A stretch of DNA of 64,000 bases from Cytobacillus pseudoceanisediminis. Its GTDB lineage: Bacteria > Bacillota > Bacilli > Bacillales > Cytobacillaceae. A program made the position numbers and the translations under genes. Positions 1 through 7,939 of the stretch are shown piece by piece. Location of the stretch: positions 3,984,001 to 4,048,000 of the forward strand of contig NZ_CP097349.1 of the NCBI RefSeq assembly GCF_023516215.1, read 5' to 3'. Within the stretch, counting starts at the first letter, position 1, and every line of letters starts with the position of its first letter. The notes below the pieces were generated by a model. That model made no database searches, was not told the origin of the DNA, and worked only from the letters and a program-made list of their open reading frames with translations.

Positions 1-30
1 AGCTTCTTTGACTTTCTGTTCAGTTAACAT
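1..30 (-). CDS. salA: SalA/Mrp family P-loop ATPase, N-terminal fragment
   Basis: Only the first ten codons are inside the window, reading MLTEQKVKEA. The start is ATG at 30, with an AAGGCGG ribosome binding site just upstream. This N-terminus and the position directly downstream of cwlD match salA (ybaL) of Bacillus subtilis, an ApbC/Mrp-type ATPase that affects expression of the repressor gene scoC. The catalytic part lies outside the window, so identification rests on the short N-terminus and gene order. Confidence 0.65.
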   Translation of the reverse strand, partial: MLTEQKVKEA

Positions 31-140
31 ACATTGCACCCGCCTTCTGAATTCGTTTCCAATTTAGTATAACATATTGAATATTCTATACTGTTAATTC
101 TATCACACCAGGGATACATTCACTATTTCCCTGCATCTAA

Positions 141-169
141 AAAGAAAAGGCACTTTTTAAGCGCCTTTT
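141..169 (-). terminator. Rho-independent terminator after cwlD
   Basis: On the minus strand AAAAGGCGC and GTGCCTTTT form a stem around a short A-rich loop, followed by CTTTTT. The hairpin begins at the cwlD stop codon, so it should separate cwlD from salA. Confidence 0.8.
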
Positions 170-900
170 CATTCCCATGTTTCGGTCAGTTCTTTTTCAT
201 TGGTATAGTAGCGCATGATTCCATTGTAAATGGAGGCAGCAATTTTATCCTGATATTCATCAGTTTTCAGATTGGCCCGTTCCCCCGGATTTGATAAGAA
301 CCCAACTTCTACTAGGACACCTGGCTTTTTGGCGTATTTTAAAATAAAAACATTGTTTAAAGGCTTCGAATTCCGCTTGGTATTCTCCAGGTTGCGGCGG
401 AGTTCGTCCTGTATGAACTTTGCCGCTTTGGCATTTTCCTTAATCGCCGGTGCATAGAATGTCTGCGCTCCGCTCCATCTGGGGGAAGGAATTGAATTTA
501 AATGAATGCTGACATAAAAATCAGAATTAGAAGTATTGATCATTTCAAGCCGTTTCTTCAGGTCTTCTACTTTCCTCCGGCTGTAACCCCTGGTTCCCTC
601 TGGTGCAAGGTCTCTGTCTTCCTCCCTCGTCATCAGCACAAGCGCTCCCTGCTCCTGAAGGTAATCCCTTACTTTTAATGATACATCCAATGCGATATCC
701 TTCTCGAGTGCACCTTCATCGCCTGCCCCGCCATCCGGACCGCCATGGCCGGGATCAAGCAAGATAATCTTTCCTGTTAAAGGAAGATTCCACGATTCCC
801 AGGAATCATCATCCGTAAAGTCATATTGCAAAATTAGAAAAAGGACGATAAGCCCGATCGCAAACCCGCCTATTTTTAATTTTTTCTTCATATGTCCCAA
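169..900 (-). CDS. cwlD: CwlD, spore cortex N-acetylmuramoyl-L-alanine amidase
   Basis: CwlD removes the stem peptide from muramic acid during spore cortex synthesis, the first step towards muramic delta-lactam, which germination lytic enzymes later recognise. The protein has a membrane anchor at about residues 11-25 and an Amidase_3 domain with the zinc-site motifs DPGHGG (His52), an EKD segment and SIHLN, plus the catalytic VEVGF near the C-terminus. Two starts are possible: TTG at 900, five bases after AGGGGG, or ATG at 891, where the B. subtilis protein begins but with longer spacing. Length (243 or 240 aa) agrees with the family. It lies between ybaK and salA, as in B. subtilis. Confidence 0.93.
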   Translation of the reverse strand: MGHMKKKLKIGGFAIGLIVLFLILQYDFTDDDSWESWNLPLTGKIILLDPGHGGPDGGAGDEGALEKDIALDVSLKVRDYLQEQGALVLMTREEDRDLAPEGTRGYSRRKVEDLKKRLEMINTSNSDFYVSIHLNSIPSPRWSGAQTFYAPAIKENAKAAKFIQDELRRNLENTKRNSKPLNNVFILKYAKKPGVLVEVGFLSNPGERANLKTDEYQDKIAASIYNGIMRYYTNEKELTETWE

Positions 901-990
901 TCAGTCCCCCTGCTTATCCTCATTTCAATATATGGGACAAGATGGAGATCTAGAACTTTGATCAGGACACCCCTTTTTACATTGTACTTT

Positions 991-1433
991 TCAGTGGAGA
1001 CGCAATTTATGCCTTCTCTCCCCTTTATTGAATCCTTCCGACCACCAGCTGCTTACATATTGCTCACACATATAATAAAGGGATTCGCTCATTACCGCTT
1101 CCGAACCATGACCCCAATAAAGGAAAAAGTTATATAGTGTGTCCACTAAATGCTTATACTCTTTTTCACATCTATGGCGGACCTGATCCAGCGATTCGCC
1201 ATAGAGCCCAAAACGGCTGTAGTTGGCCCCCAGCAAATAGGCTTCAATCGCAACATCAAAGCATGCCTCCTCAATTCCGGCATTCATCATCAGACCGGAG
1301 ACAAATCTGGAAGAACCAAAAAATTGCTGTACCTTCTCTTTTAAAGCTTTTATCGAAATTTCCCGAAGGACGGATTTTTCATATTTGATCTGCTTTTCTC
1401 TTTTTTCTCTTTAAACGTTGTTATGACAGTCAC
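991..1433 (-). CDS. ybaK: YbaK-like DUF2521 protein, broken by a -1 frameshift
   Basis: This is a conserved Bacillaceae protein of unknown function. An intact 99-codon frame (991-1290) opens with MMNAGIEEAC, but the same frame continues upstream through about 40 more family-like codons (REKQIKYEKSVLREISIKAL) to a stop at 1411 without a start codon. The real start appears to be GTG at 1433, in another frame, preceded by AAGGGGTGAG. One added A in the A6 run at 1401-1406 joins both parts into 147 aa, the length I recall for B. subtilis YbaK. The C-terminus (GERRHKLRLH) is well conserved. A sequencing error is more likely than a true pseudogene. Confidence 0.8.
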
Positions 1434-1483
1434 TGCTTTCTCACCCCTTGAGGATAGTCTTTATCTGCAGAGGGAGAGAAATG

Positions 1484-1512
1484 CAAAAAGCAACCGCGAA
1501 TCGGCTGCCAAT
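1484..1512 (-). terminator. Terminator between proA and ybaK
   Basis: GCAGCCG and CGGTTGC pair (one G-U) around a short loop and are followed by TTTTT on the minus strand. On the plus strand the same hairpin is followed by six T, so it could act in both directions. It separates the proline cluster from ybaK. The 227 bp between proA and ybaK otherwise show no gene. Confidence 0.6.
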
Positions 1513-1622
1513 TTTTTATCAGAAAAGCGAAAGGAGCCCGCTTAAAGGAACCCCTATTAAAATCGCCTCTTCCTATAGTCAGACAAGTATCTAATACAGG
1601 AATAAATTCTTATTTTTTACGC

Positions 1623-1648
1623 AAAGCACCAGCCGGAGCTGATGCTTT
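1623..1648 (-). terminator. Hairpin just after proA, possible terminator
   Basis: AAAGCATCAGC and GCTGGTGCTTT form an 11-bp stem (one G-U pair) with a TCCG loop, 13 bases after the proA stop. No U tract follows directly, so it may stabilise the mRNA 3' end or act weakly as a terminator. Confidence 0.4.
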
Positions 1649-1660
1649 TAAATACGCTTT

Positions 1661-2929
1661 TTATCGGATCTGTCCATTTCCGGACATGAGATATTTTCGG
1701 GTTGTTAATGCCGGCAGTCCCATTGGGCCTCTCGCATGGAGCTTCTGTGTGGATATGCCGATTTCAGCACCGAAGCCAAGAGCCCCTCCATCCGTGAATC
1801 TGGTCGAGGCATTATGGTACAATGCTGCAGCATCTGTCAGCTGCATGAATCTTTTGGCTGTTTCACCATTTTCCGTAATGATCGCCTCAGAATGCTTTGT
1901 TCCATATCGGTCAATATGATCAATGGCCTGTTCAAGGCTATCAACGGTTTTTACCGCCAAATCCAGGCTTAAATATTCATTTGCCCAATCGCTCTCGCCC
2001 GCTGGCACAACATTAGGCAAAGCTTTTGCCGCAGCCTTATCTCCATGTACTGTTATACCGTGCTTTTTCAGAGCTTCTGCAAGCAAATCTTTATGCTGGT
2101 TAAGCCATGCTTCATGTACAATCAGCGTTTCTGCTGCGTTGCAGACAGCCGGACGGTCTGTTTTGGCATTAACCAGGATATTGATTGCTTTTTCAGGATT
2201 CGCTTCCTTATCTACATAGATATGGCAGTTTCCCACCCCTGTTTCAAGAACAGGCACTGTTGCATTCTCAACCACTGCCTTAATAAGGGATGCGCCGCCT
2301 CTTGGAATTAAGACATCAATATGCTCTTTCATTGTAAACAGCTGCATTGCCGCTTCTCTGTCTGCTGTGGCAATAAATTGAACAGCCTCTTTAGGTATTT
2401 TCGTTTTTTCAAGAGCACCATGAATGATCTCCACTATAGCCTGATTCGAATTAAGGGCTGATGATCCGCCTTTTAGGACAATGGCATTTCCTGACTTTAA
2501 AGCCAGACCTGCTGCATCTGCTGTTACATTGGGTCTTGCTTCATAAATCATGCCGATGACACCCAGCGGAACCCGGACCTCTTCAACCTTCAGCCCATTA
2601 TCCAAAGTCCATCCAGACATGACGTCTCCAACCGGATCGGGAAGTTCAGCTACCTGGCGAAGGCCAGCTGCAAATTCAAAAACCCGCTCTTTAGTCAATG
2701 ACAGCCGGTCCATATATGCCTCTTCAAATCCATTTTCCTTGCCGTTTTTTAAATCGGCCATATTGGCTGCAAGAATTGATTCATATCCAGTCTCCAAATC
2801 ATCTGCAACTGTATGGAGTGCTTCGTTCTTTTCTTCCGTTGTTAAAATACTTAATGTTTTGGCAGCCTTCCTGGCTTTTTTCGCCTGTTCTTCTACATTA
2901 TTTGTCTTTACTGCTGATGCAGTAGTCAT
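1661..2929 (-). CDS. proA: Gamma-glutamyl phosphate reductase ProA
   Basis: ProA is a cytoplasmic NADPH-dependent enzyme that reduces gamma-glutamyl phosphate to glutamate-5-semialdehyde, the second step from glutamate to proline. The 422-aa protein belongs to the aldehyde dehydrogenase superfamily. The catalytic cysteine is Cys263 in TDRPAVCNAAETL, and GSSALNSN and RPNVTADA belong to the conserved core. Start ATG at 2929 follows AGGAGGGATTCA. It is last in a proC-proB-proA unit, 18 bp after proB. Its place between rpsI and ybaK is not the B. subtilis arrangement. Confidence 0.96.
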   Translation of the reverse strand: MTTASAVKTNNVEEQAKKARKAAKTLSILTTEEKNEALHTVADDLETGYESILAANMADLKNGKENGFEEAYMDRLSLTKERVFEFAAGLRQVAELPDPVGDVMSGWTLDNGLKVEEVRVPLGVIGMIYEARPNVTADAAGLALKSGNAIVLKGGSSALNSNQAIVEIIHGALEKTKIPKEAVQFIATADREAAMQLFTMKEHIDVLIPRGGASLIKAVVENATVPVLETGVGNCHIYVDKEANPEKAINILVNAKTDRPAVCNAAETLIVHEAWLNQHKDLLAEALKKHGITVHGDKAAAKALPNVVPAGESDWANEYLSLDLAVKTVDSLEQAIDHIDRYGTKHSEAIITENGETAKRFMQLTDAAALYHNASTRFTDGGALGFGAEIGISTQKLHARGPMGLPALTTRKYLMSGNGQIR

Positions 2930-2947
2930 TGAATCCCTCCTATTAGT

Positions 2948-4066
2948 TTAAACAAGTGCCGGCAGCTTAAAGTCGCGGGAACATACAAACGTTTCTTGAG
3001 CAATGGCCGGTTCCAGCTCTTCATCTGCTGTATGGTCATTTAACTGTTCGTTTGAATAATTAATGCGGCCGAGGCCGATTTCTTTTCCCTCTTCATCCAG
3101 AATGCGGACAACTGCGCCATTTTTAAATCGCCCTTTTACTTCCTGAATATCAGAGAGATAAAGGTTTTCCTGATGATCCACAATCGCCTCTATCCCATGA
3201 GAGCTGATGGTCACCTTGCCTTCAGGGCCTGAGTGAAATGCAATCCACTGTTTCTGGTTATCCAGATTGAATGCATCCGGTTCCGGCTTGAAGTAGGTTC
3301 CTTTCGCCCTGCCTTCCACAGCTTCCATTAAGATATTTTCCGTACCTGCTTTTCCTAAAAAAGAATCAATTCCCGCAGCCATGGCAATTTTCACTGCCTG
3401 GATTTTTGACTTCATGCCGCCTGTTCCTACAGCACTTCCAGATCCTCCTGCAGCAGCTTCAATTTCAGGTGTAATGCTGTGAACCCTCTCCAGAAGACTT
3501 GCACCAGGATTGTCATTGGGGTTGCAGTCATAGAGGCCGTCAACGTCTGATAAAATAATCAATAAATCAGCATCGATCAGACCTGCCACTTTTGCCGCCA
3601 GGGTATCATTGTCCCCGAATCGCAAACGGTCGACTGTAACCGTGTCATTTTCATTTATAATCGGGATGATTCCGCGCTCCAGCAGCACATTCATGGTGTT
3701 ATGCATGTTGCCATAACGCTTTTCATCGGAGAAATCGCTTCTGGTAATTAAGATTTGTGAAGCGACATACCCGTGAGATAAAAAGAGTTCTGAGTAAGAT
3801 TCCATTAATAAGCCCTGGCCAATTGAAGCAGCAGCCTGTTTTTCCGGAAGGGAAGAAGGACGGTTAAGGCAGCCGAGCTTCCGGTAGCCTGCAGCTACAG
3901 CACCTGATGACACGACAGCTGTTTCATAGCCAGCATCCTTCAGCTCGACAATTTGCTCTGCAAATTTTTCAAGCTTTCTGCGGCTGATCTCCCCATGCAT
4001 GCTTGTTAGTGAGCTGCTTCCGATCTTAATAACAACTCTTTTTATCTGCTTTTCTTTACTCAACAT
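2948..4066 (-). CDS. proB: Glutamate 5-kinase ProB with PUA domain
   Basis: ProB phosphorylates glutamate with ATP, the committed and usually proline-inhibited step of proline synthesis. The 372-aa protein has an N-terminal amino acid kinase domain (VVIKIGSSSLT at about residue 11, VSSGAVAAG, NENDTVTVD) and a C-terminal PUA domain from roughly residue 275. The start ATG at 4066 follows CAGGAGGTATTGG. It lies 36 bp after proC and 18 bp before proA. The PUA domain is normal for full-length ProB. No T-box lies upstream, although some Bacillus proB genes are controlled that way. Confidence 0.95.
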   Translation of the reverse strand: MLSKEKQIKRVVIKIGSSSLTSMHGEISRRKLEKFAEQIVELKDAGYETAVVSSGAVAAGYRKLGCLNRPSSLPEKQAAASIGQGLLMESYSELFLSHGYVASQILITRSDFSDEKRYGNMHNTMNVLLERGIIPIINENDTVTVDRLRFGDNDTLAAKVAGLIDADLLIILSDVDGLYDCNPNDNPGASLLERVHSITPEIEAAAGGSGSAVGTGGMKSKIQAVKIAMAAGIDSFLGKAGTENILMEAVEGRAKGTYFKPEPDAFNLDNQKQWIAFHSGPEGKVTISSHGIEAIVDHQENLYLSDIQEVKGRFKNGAVVRILDEEGKEIGLGRINYSNEQLNDHTADEELEPAIAQETFVCSRDFKLPALV

Positions 4067-4102
4067 CCAATACCTCCTGTGAACTTATAAATCCCATTTC
4101 CC

Positions 4103-4945
4103 TTAGGAAGTGACAAGGGCGCCTTCCAATTCTTCGCTGATCTCCTTTGAACGTTTGGCGGCATGCTCCACTGCCTGTGTGATAGCTTCTCCTCCATTGT
4201 ATCTCCTTAAAGCTTCGAGCCCTGAAGCAGTTGTGCCATTTGGCGAGGTCACTTTCTCTCTAAGAGAAGTTGGAGCTTCATCCTTTTCAAGCACCATCTT
4301 AGCTGCTCCAAAAATCGTCTGGGCGACAATTTTTCGTACAGTCTCTTCATCCATGCCTTTTTGCACCCCTACCCGCTCCATATTTTCCATCAGATAATAG
4401 AAGTAAGCAGGACCGCTTCCGGCTAATCCCGTAAAAACATCCATCTGGTCTTCATCAATGATATACACTTCCCCCATGCATTCCAGCAATTCCTTAACCA
4501 ATTCTACATTGGCCATGCTGGTATTCTTGCCTGCCACGACAGCCGTCGCAGATTCCTGAATCATGCTCGAAGTATTTGGCATCACACGCACAACCTGCTG
4601 TCCCGGATTTAAATGGTCTTCCATGAACTCAGTTGTAATGCCTGCCAAAACAGAAAGAATTACCTGGCCGGGATTTAATTTATCTTTAATCGAACGCAGA
4701 GCTTCCTCTGCACCTTTTGGTTTCATGGCTAAAATGAATAAATCAATCTCCTCAAATGGAAGCTCGCTTTGGGGCATCGCACTCACACCGTACTTATCAT
4801 GAATCTCTTCCAGTCTGTCTGCATTGCTCCTATTCGTTACAAATACTCGATCGGGTGATATTTCCCCAGCTGTCATCACTCCCGAGATCATTGATTCAGC
4901 CATTGACCCTGCTCCTAAAAAAGCAATTGTTTTATTGGCTAACAT
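4103..4945 (-). CDS. proC: Pyrroline-5-carboxylate reductase ProC
   Basis: This enzyme reduces pyrroline-5-carboxylate to proline with NAD(P)H. The Rossmann motif FLGAGSMAESM lies at the N-terminus, and the conserved VRVMPNTSS and LAGSGPAYFY segments follow. I chose ATG at 4945 (280 aa) because the upstream ATG at 4951 abuts the AGGAGG and leaves no spacer, while 4945 has six bases. It is the first gene of the proline cluster. B. subtilis has several paralogues (proG, proH, proI), so the exact orthologue name is not certain. A repeat-rich possible operator lies just upstream. Confidence 0.94.
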   Translation of the reverse strand: MLANKTIAFLGAGSMAESMISGVMTAGEISPDRVFVTNRSNADRLEEIHDKYGVSAMPQSELPFEEIDLFILAMKPKGAEEALRSIKDKLNPGQVILSVLAGITTEFMEDHLNPGQQVVRVMPNTSSMIQESATAVVAGKNTSMANVELVKELLECMGEVYIIDEDQMDVFTGLAGSGPAYFYYLMENMERVGVQKGMDEETVRKIVAQTIFGAAKMVLEKDEAPTSLREKVTSPNGTTASGLEALRRYNGGEAITQAVEHAAKRSKEISEELEGALVTS

Positions 4946-4963
4946 GGACATCCTCCTTTAAAT

Positions 4964-4992
4964 GAACAAACTGTTCGTATAACCGTTCGTAT
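4964..4992. promoter_or_regulatory. Inverted and direct repeats before proC
   Basis: The 13-bp inverted repeat GAACA-AAC-TGTTC (4964-4976) overlaps the first of two direct repeats GTTCGTAT (4973-4980 and 4985-4992), which start 12 bp apart. The block lies between the likely promoter and the proC ribosome binding site, where a repressor or an RNA structure could act. It looks like a LexA box but the half-site spacing is five instead of four. Confidence 0.4.
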
Positions 4993-5008
4993 TTTATCAA
5001 CGTTATCT

Positions 5009-5036
5009 ATCGTAACATGCTTAAATACATATTCAA
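5009..5036 (-). promoter_or_regulatory. Possible sigma-A promoter of proC-proB-proA
   Basis: Minus-strand TTGAAT (5031-5036) and TACGAT (5009-5014) are spaced by 16 bp, about 60 bp before proC. Matches are fair, not strong. Between this site and the rpsI terminator at 5290 I see only a perfect 8-bp inverted repeat at 5109-5127 and no gene. Confidence 0.45.
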
Positions 5037-5260
5037 GGGTATTAGGGAAAGACGGGAGGATATGGGCGAGATAGTGAATGAAAACGCTAACATATGCTGC
5101 CTAAGATTCGCTGAGGCTCCCTCAGCGTGAATAATCCCCTCTCAGGCCCATATTTGCAAAAATATATTTTCCCATGTCTTAAAAGTGCACAAACACAAAG
5201 CCTGGCCAACTGGCTGAGCTGTGCCGAATAAAAAAGCTGCAAATAAATAAAATAAGAAAT

Positions 5261-5290
5261 AAAAAAACTCCCAGCCAAAATGGCTGAGAG
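5261..5290 (-). terminator. Terminator of the rplM-rpsI unit
   Basis: CTCTCAGCCA and TGGCTGGGAG pair around a TTT loop, directly followed by seven T on the minus strand, 17 bp after the rpsI stop. It insulates the proline genes from ribosomal transcription. Confidence 0.92.
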
Positions 5291-5306
5291 CTTTGATAAG
5301 CAAATA

Positions 5307-5699
5307 TTAACGCTTTGAGAACTGAGGAGCACGACGAGCACCTTTAAGACCGTATTTCTTACGCTCTTTCATACGTGCGTCACGAGTTAATAGTCCTGCG
5401 CGCTTTAATGTTGGACGGAATTCTGGATCTGCTTGAAGCAATGCACGAGCGATGCCGTGGCGGATTGCGCCAGCTTGACCAGTGTATCCACCGCCGTTTA
5501 CATTTACAAGAATGTCGTAGCTGTTAACAGTTTCAGTAGCTACAAGCGGCTGTTTTACAACTTCACGTAAAGCTGCAAAAGGAATGTAATCTGTGATTTC
5601 ACGACCATTGATGATGATTTTACCGTCGCCTGGAACTAAACGAACACGTGCAACGGAGCTCTTACGACGACCAGTACCAATATATTGAACCTGTGCCAA
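5307..5699 (-). CDS. rpsI: 30S ribosomal protein S9
   Basis: S9 lies in the head of the small subunit and its C-terminal tail reaches the P-site tRNA. The 130-aa protein has the family start [20 protein letters not shown] and the basic tail ending in APQFSKR, whose last Arg contacts tRNA. It lies 20 bp after rplM in the usual rplM-rpsI pair and is followed by a strong terminator. Confidence 0.98.
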   Translation of the reverse strand: MAQVQYIGTGRRKSSVARVRLVPGDGKIIINGREITDYIPFAALREVVKQPLVATETVNSYDILVNVNGGGYTGQAGAIRHGIARALLQADPEFRPTLKRAGLLTRDARMKERKKYGLKGARRAPQFSKR

Positions 5700-5719
5700 G
5701 TTAATAACCTCCCTAAAAA

Positions 5720-6157
5720 TTATCCACGAAGTTCGTAAACTTCAGGTTGTTGTGCTTGGTGCTTATGTTCGCTACCAGCATATACGTGTAATTTCTTGAA
5801 CATTTGACGACCAAGAGAGTTCTTTGGAAGCATGCCTTTGATTGCAAGCTCAAGCATTCTCTCAGGGTAGTTTGTACGCATTTCAAGAGCAGTTCTTGTT
5901 TTTAGACCGCCTGGGTGCATGCTGTGACGATAGTAGATCTTGTCAGTAAGCTTTTTCCCAGTAAGTTCGATTTTTGAAGCATTGATAAGAATTACATGAT
6001 CACCAGTATCAACATGTGGTGTATAAGTTGGTTTATGTTTACCACGTAGAATTGATGCAACTTCACTAGCAAGACGACCAAGAGTTTTGCCTTCAGCATC
6101 AATCACGTACCATTTACGTTCGATATTGTTTGAATTCGCCATAAACGTTGTACGCAT
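5720..6157 (-). CDS. rplM: 50S ribosomal protein L13
   Basis: L13 is an early assembly protein of the large subunit that binds 23S rRNA. The start ATG at 6157 ([16 protein letters not shown]) follows AGGAGGGAAACTG and gives 145 aa, the usual length; an open frame further upstream to 6181 is not supported by the ribosome binding site. [14 protein letters not shown] and HVDTGDHVI are family signatures. A promoter and an L13 leader precede it, pointing to autoregulation. Confidence 0.98.
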   Translation of the reverse strand: MRTTFMANSNNIERKWYVIDAEGKTLGRLASEVASILRGKHKPTYTPHVDTGDHVILINASKIELTGKKLTDKIYYRHSMHPGGLKTRTALEMRTNYPERMLELAIKGMLPKNSLGRQMFKKLHVYAGSEHKHQAQQPEVYELRG

Positions 6158-6189
6158 CAGTTTCCCTCCTAATAATTCCATTCATAATC

Positions 6190-6245
6190 ATTTTTTTGGT
6201 TTATCTATTCGACACAATAAGTTCCGGGGCTTATCGTGGTTTTAA
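6190..6245 (-). ncRNA. L13 leader, autoregulatory 5' UTR element
   Basis: The minus-strand leader of rplM holds GATAAGCCCCGGAACTTATTG with flanking paired segments, resembling the L13 leader described in low-GC Gram-positive bacteria, where L13 is thought to repress its own operon. It lies between the promoter at 6263-6291 and the rplM ribosome binding site. Assignment rests on motif memory and position. Confidence 0.7.
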
Positions 6246-6262
6246 TAATAATACCATATGCT

Positions 6263-6291
6263 ATAATATAACTTTGACAGTCCAATGTCAA
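6263..6291 (-). promoter_or_regulatory. Sigma-A promoter of rplM-rpsI
   Basis: Minus-strand TTGACA (6286-6291) and TATTAT (6263-6268) are spaced by exactly 17 bp, so rplM-rpsI can be transcribed independently of truA upstream. Confidence 0.88.
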
Positions 6292-6391
6292 GCGAATGTT
6301 ACACCTGGTTTAGTTGTTTTAAACTCTTTTTTTATATGAGTTTGGCTTTACAACGCGCCCTCGCGGTTCTTCAATTGTTTTTTCCAAAATT

Positions 6392-7129
6392 TTAATAAAA
6401 AACTTTCCACAAATATAAACCTTGAGGAGGCGCTGTTTTCCCTGCAGCTGATCTGTTTTTTTCTTTAAGAACAGAAGGCATGGAATCGGGGTCTCTTTCC
6501 CCTGAGCCAACTTCAAGTAGTGTGCCGGCCAGGATGCGGACCATATTATATAAGAATCCGGTGCCTCTAAAGCGGAAGATGAGCATATCCTCTTTTTCCT
6601 GCACCTCTATCTCCTGTAGTTCCCTGACCTTATCCTCCACTTCCGTCTTAGCGGAGCAGAAGCTTGTAAAATCATGTGTCCCTATTAAATCCGCAGCCGC
6701 TTGTTTGATTGCATCCGTATTTAAGGGATAGGGGTAATGATAGGCATAATGTCGTTTAAAAGGGTCTCTCCTGGATGAGCGATGCACGAAGTACCGATAT
6801 TCCTTCCCTTTCGCATCAAAACGGACATGAAAGTCATCAGGCACTGTCTCAGCCCCCACTATGGCCACCTCATCCGGCAGCAGGGAATTAAGGGCGATTT
6901 CCCATTTTCCAATAGGAATATTCAAAGGGGAATCGAAATGGATCACCTGGCCCCTTGCATGGACACCCGCATCGGTTCTGCCTGAGGCTGTGACCTTGAT
7001 GTCTTCTCCTTTATGAAGCTTCTTTAAGGCCCTCTCCAGCTCTCCTTGAACAGTCCGCTTGCCAGGCTGCACCTGATAGCCTGCAAAATGGGTGCCGTCA
7101 TACGTTATATTACATTTAAATCTTTGCAT
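6392..7129 (-). CDS. truA: tRNA pseudouridine(38-40) synthase TruA
   Basis: TruA converts uridines 38-40 of the tRNA anticodon arm to pseudouridine. The 245-aa protein shows the catalytic aspartate in SGRTDAGVHA near residue 53, the FHVRFDAKGKEYRY segment and the RGTGFLYNMVR motif. It lies 12 bp after ecfT, as in B. subtilis, where ecfA1-ecfA2-ecfT-truA-rplM-rpsI is the gene order. The C-terminus is intact (GLYLWKVFY). Confidence 0.97.
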   Translation of the reverse strand: MQRFKCNITYDGTHFAGYQVQPGKRTVQGELERALKKLHKGEDIKVTASGRTDAGVHARGQVIHFDSPLNIPIGKWEIALNSLLPDEVAIVGAETVPDDFHVRFDAKGKEYRYFVHRSSRRDPFKRHYAYHYPYPLNTDAIKQAAADLIGTHDFTSFCSAKTEVEDKVRELQEIEVQEKEDMLIFRFRGTGFLYNMVRILAGTLLEVGSGERDPDSMPSVLKEKNRSAAGKTAPPQGLYLWKVFY

Positions 7130-7141
7130 AGGGTCACCTCA

Positions 7142-7939
7142 TTACGTCCTCAGCAGGATTAACACCAGAGTCAGGGCTGCAAGCATTGCCAGCATTGCCG
7201 TATCCTTCAGACCCCAGTTAAGCTGCCTGTATTTCGTTCTGCCTTCCCCGCCTCTATAGCCGCGTGACTCCATCGCTACAGCAAGCTCCTCAGCCCGTTT
7301 GAACGAACTGACAAACAAAGGGATTAAGAGAGGAATAATGGCTTTGATACGTTCTTTAATCGGGCCGCTTGAAAAATCGACTCCCCTGGCTGTCTGAGCT
7401 TTCATGATTTTATCCGTTTCCTGCATAAGTGTCGGGATAAAGCGAAGAGAAATCGACATCATTAATGCCAGTTCATGCACCGGAAACTTGATTTTATTCA
7501 ATGGAGCCAGCAGGCTTTCCAGACCATCCGTTATTTCAATCGGAGTCGTTGTCAAAGTCAGAATGGAAGTCATCAGAATGAGCAGGAAGAAGCGCAATGA
7601 TATGAAAATCCCCTGTCTCAAACCTTCTTCATAGATTGTAATCCATCCAAAACGGAAGAGGACTTCACCCTCTTTTGTCAAAAACAAGTGGAGGAATAAT
7701 GTAAAAATAACAAGCAGAAGGACCGGCTTTAACCCTGTATAGATAAACCGAATCGGAACCTTCGATAAAGCAATCATCAAAAAGGTGTAAACCGTAAGTA
7801 AGCCGTATGTCAGCATATTATTTGCCAGGAAGACAATGCACACGAATAAGAAAATAAGGACTAGCTTAGAACGGGGATCCATCCTGTGCAGGACAGACTC
7901 TGCCGGAACATAGCGCCCAAAGATCATTTTATCCATCAT
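7142..7939 (-). CDS. ecfT: ECF transporter transmembrane protein EcfT
   Basis: EcfT is the membrane scaffold of group II energy-coupling factor vitamin transporters; it links the EcfA1/EcfA2 ATPases to interchangeable substrate-binding S components. The 265-aa protein has several hydrophobic segments (about residues 27-60, 68-90, 105-130 and the C-terminal end) and the Ala-Arg-Gly type coupling motif in KAQTARGVDFSSG; a second motif is AMESRGYRGGEGRTKY. Its ATG overlaps the ecfA2 stop by four bases (ATGA), showing translational coupling. Confidence 0.95.
   Translation of the reverse strand: MMDKMIFGRYVPAESVLHRMDPRSKLVLIFLFVCIVFLANNMLTYGLLTVYTFLMIALSKVPIRFIYTGLKPVLLLVIFTLFLHLFLTKEGEVLFRFGWITIYEEGLRQGIFISLRFFLLILMTSILTLTTTPIEITDGLESLLAPLNKIKFPVHELALMMSISLRFIPTLMQETDKIMKAQTARGVDFSSGPIKERIKAIIPLLIPLFVSSFKRAEELAVAMESRGYRGGEGRTKYRQLNWGLKDTAMLAMLAALTLVLILLRT

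Noticed and set aside
892..1388. Plus-strand open frames over ybaK
   Set aside because: Antisense to a conserved gene, no homology recognised, no good start signals.
4964..4976. LexA (DinR) box before proC
   Set aside because: The half sites are spaced by five bases, not the four of the CGAAC-N4-GTTCG consensus, and proC is not an SOS gene.
4952..5060. T-box leader before the proline genes
   Set aside because: No T-box core motif and too little space for stem I.
5087..5341. Minus-strand 84-codon open frame after rpsI
   Set aside because: It overlaps the rpsI 3' end and its terminator, with no ribosome binding site or family.
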